Origin: an uncultured Bacillota bacterium | GTDB lineage: Bacteria > Bacillota_I > Bacilli_A > RFN20 > CAG-826 | Reading direction: 5' to 3' | Length of the DNA stretch: 7,099 bases | NCBI GenBank assembly: GCA_949298295.1 | Contig: CASFWS010000053.1 | Coordinates: forward strand, 1-7,099 | Part shown: one piece after another, positions 5,698 through 7,099 of the stretch | Layout: every line of letters starts with the position of its first letter | Position numbering within the stretch: position 1 is the stretch's first letter | Program-made: the position numbers and the translations under genes | The notes under the pieces: generated by a model | The model's input: only the letters and a program-made list of their open reading frames with translations | Told to the model about the DNA's origin: nothing | The model's database searches: none

Positions 5698-7099
5698 CGA
5701 TTCGGGAGAAGCCATTAACCGAGCTCCTCCATCCATAAGATTTACAGATTTCAGGCAGCCTGTATCTGTCTGTTCTTCACCTTTTCTGCCATCAAGACTG
5801 CATTCGAAGTATGTATGCCGAAGAAAATCCAAAGGATTTCGGTCTTCCTGTTCCTTGCCCTGACCTTTGCCAGTGAGTAGTGTTGCTTGTGTGTGCCGAA
5901 GCTCCCTTCCAGACGCGTAGCCCGTTCCCTGCTGAGTTCCGAACGTAGTATCCGTCGCAGCTCCTCATCCTTGGCTGCCCGTCCCTTACGGACGAAGGAG
6001 GTGGCAATCCCCTTTTCCGTACAGAACTTCCGGTTCGCGTTGCTGGCATAAATGGAATCGGCGGCAACGGCTGTCACCTTCCTGCGCATGAGCCTCTGTT
6101 GGAGGTTGATGCATTCCTTCAGACGTATACCTTCATTGAAAGCATCAAAGGAAAGGTGTTCGATGAAGGAGATTCCGTCTACCTGTATATTGTTCACCTT
6201 GGCTCCGAACTCGACCGGCTTGGTTTCCTTCCCACGCACGATGGGGCGTACATAGTGGCGGTCTATACTGACAATACGGTCACGGACATCCTTCCTGCCG
6301 GCAAACAGCTGCTTCTGCTGCTTGAATGCCTTCCTTATGACTGACAGACGCCGGTGGTAGTCTGACGTATGTTCAAGCTGTCCTTTATGGTCGGCATGGA
6401 GACGGCCGGTCTGATACAGCAGCTTCTCCAGCAGGTTGAGCAGCCGCCTTTTCAACATCCGGCTGCGTGAGGCCTTACGTCTGCGCTTCCTGCTGTACGC
6501 AAGATATGCACGGCTCACGTCACCCCATTTGTTCCTCGGACGGCGGACACCAAGTATCCGACAATCCTCGCAGAGATGACGGTGAAGCCATTCCACACTT
6601 TCCCAAAGCAGTTTCAGGTCAGTGGGATGACGCATGTAGCTTTCATAGCAGGTGGCATCGCTCATACAGACGTGAAGGTTTTCCAGATAGGGACGCCAGT
6701 GTTCAGCAAGTATGCACTGGAAGGCATCCATATCCAGCTTTTCGGCCAGTTCCTGACGGATTGCACTTACTATCTTGTAGTTGGTGACCGGATGGGACGG
6801 ATCGATTAATATACCACAGAAGAGCTGGAAGTGGATGTTCCCGTTCAGATGTTCTATCAGATGACGATCGGACAGGCCGGTATAGGACTTCAGAACCATC
6901 AGGGCTATCTTGCCGGTGGCAGAAAAATAACCTTTCCGTCCTAAAGGGGAATCCTTCAGTCCCATCTTCCGGGCGATAGAGGAGAAAGGAAACAGCGAAT
7001 GGATGCGTCCCAATTCACTGCTTTCAAAACTTTTCTGATAATTTTTCAGAATATCGAACTCTGTAAAGCCTAAAGTAGGCTGAATCTTTAAAATATTTT
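5687..7099 (-). mobile_element. Insertion sequence, IS5/IS1182-like, interrupting the M29 gene; extends past the window
   Basis: The element's inner boundary is placed near 5687, where the match to the M29 family ends; the true junction could lie anywhere between about 5680 and 5750, as I cannot see a terminal inverted repeat without the other end. It contains one large leftward transposase frame and a short non-coding end (about 5698-5750). Base composition and codon use differ from the flanking genes: more A/T, fewer of the GGC/CTC/GAG-type choices seen to the left, and a clearly AT-rich final 80 bases. The outer end is not in the window, so no target-site duplication can be checked. Confidence 0.8.
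5751..7099 (-). CDS. DDE transposase, 5'-partial (IS5/IS1182-like, Bacteroidota style)
   Basis: The frame is open from the window's right edge to the stop at 5753-5751, at least 448 codons. A TTG at 7013-7011 could be taken as a start, but 28 further in-frame codons precede it (QPTLGFTEFDILKNYQKSFE then SSELGRIHS) and read like genuine transposase N-terminus, so the true start is just outside. An N-terminal DUF772-type region (LSDRHLIEHLNGNIHFQLFC) is followed by the DDE core. Probable catalytic residues are D in MSDATCYES (codon at 6659-6657), D in AVAADSIYASNANR (6059-6057) and E in RLEGSFGTHKQHYSLAK (5909-5907). VRGKETKPVEFGAKVN and the basic insert RKRRRKASRSRMLKRR are also typical. It catalyses cut-and-paste movement of the element. 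All three catalytic residues are present and no frameshift is seen, so it may be functional. Transposase identity is firm; family name is from memory. Confidence 0.9.
   Translation of the reverse strand, partial: NILKIQPTLGFTEFDILKNYQKSFESSELGRIHSLFPFSSIARKMGLKDSPLGRKGYFSATGKIALMVLKSYTGLSDRHLIEHLNGNIHFQLFCGILIDPSHPVTNYKIVSAIRQELAEKLDMDAFQCILAEHWRPYLENLHVCMSDATCYESYMRHPTDLKLLWESVEWLHRHLCEDCRILGVRRPRNKWGDVSRAYLAYSRKRRRKASRSRMLKRRLLNLLEKLLYQTGRLHADHKGQLEHTSDYHRRLSVIRKAFKQQKQLFAGRKDVRDRIVSIDRHYVRPIVRGKETKPVEFGAKVNNIQVDGISFIEHLSFDAFNEGIRLKECINLQQRLMRRKVTAVAADSIYASNANRKFCTEKGIATSFVRKGRAAKDEELRRILRSELSRERATRLEGSFGTHKQHYSLAKVRARNRKTEILWIFFGIHTSNAVLMAEKVKNRQIQAA

Noticed and set aside
5698..5863. Short plus-strand frames after the peptidase stop (YLHDDSGEAINRAPP segment) as a frameshifted continuation of M29
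   Set aside because: None of the three frames resembles the M29 sequence expected after FEKGKI, and the frames run into the antisense of the transposase.
1..7099. CRISPR array, tRNA, rRNA or riboswitch
   Set aside because: No regularly spaced repeats, no cloverleaf or rRNA-like sequence and no known riboswitch core seen on either strand; intergenic gaps are short.

Overview
The window looks like chromosomal DNA of a low-redundancy, moderately GC-rich Bacillota-type bacterium, probably uncultured, with an insertion sequence of a different style at its right end. The Bacillota reading is an inference. It rests on strong AGGAGG-type ribosome binding sites, U-tailed intrinsic terminators, a lipobox lipoprotein, an ECF-sigma promoter of the TGTAAx/CGTyt kind, and an M29 (AmpS-type) aminopeptidase. 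There is no decisive taxonomic marker.

Left part (1-1067): the 3' end of folD overlaps by ATGA a gene for a 197-residue protein that I read as a diverged member of the ThyX (flavin-dependent thymidylate synthase) superfamily. FolD makes the methylene-tetrahydrofolate that ThyX enzymes use as carbon donor, so the pairing makes metabolic sense.

Centre (1068-3859), the most interesting part: an ECF sigma factor gene overlaps (GTGA) a gene for a single-pass membrane protein placed as its anti-sigma factor. After a terminator comes a lipoprotein gene. Two things bind these three genes into one system. First, the promoter regions of the sigma gene and the lipoprotein gene carry the same bipartite element, GTTGTAATAAAA then CTCCGTTT, at exactly the same spacing, while the spacer between is not conserved; this looks like autoregulation by the ECF factor. 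Second, the extracytoplasmic part of the anti-sigma factor and the mature lipoprotein appear homologous along most of their length. A cell-envelope sensor and a lipoprotein it controls thus share a fold. I do not recognise this as a described system.

Right part (3829-7099): a bidirectional terminator separates the lipoprotein gene from a convergent gene for a six-TM DUF308/HdeD-like membrane protein. That gene is divergent from an M29 aminopeptidase gene. The aminopeptidase gene is cut at about codon 290 by an insertion sequence whose DDE transposase resembles those of Bacteroidota. The transposase reading frame runs leftward and stays open to the last base of the window, so the window ends inside the element. 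The truncated peptidase has lost most of its metal-binding residues and is called a pseudogene. A chimeric assembly at the junction is an alternative explanation.
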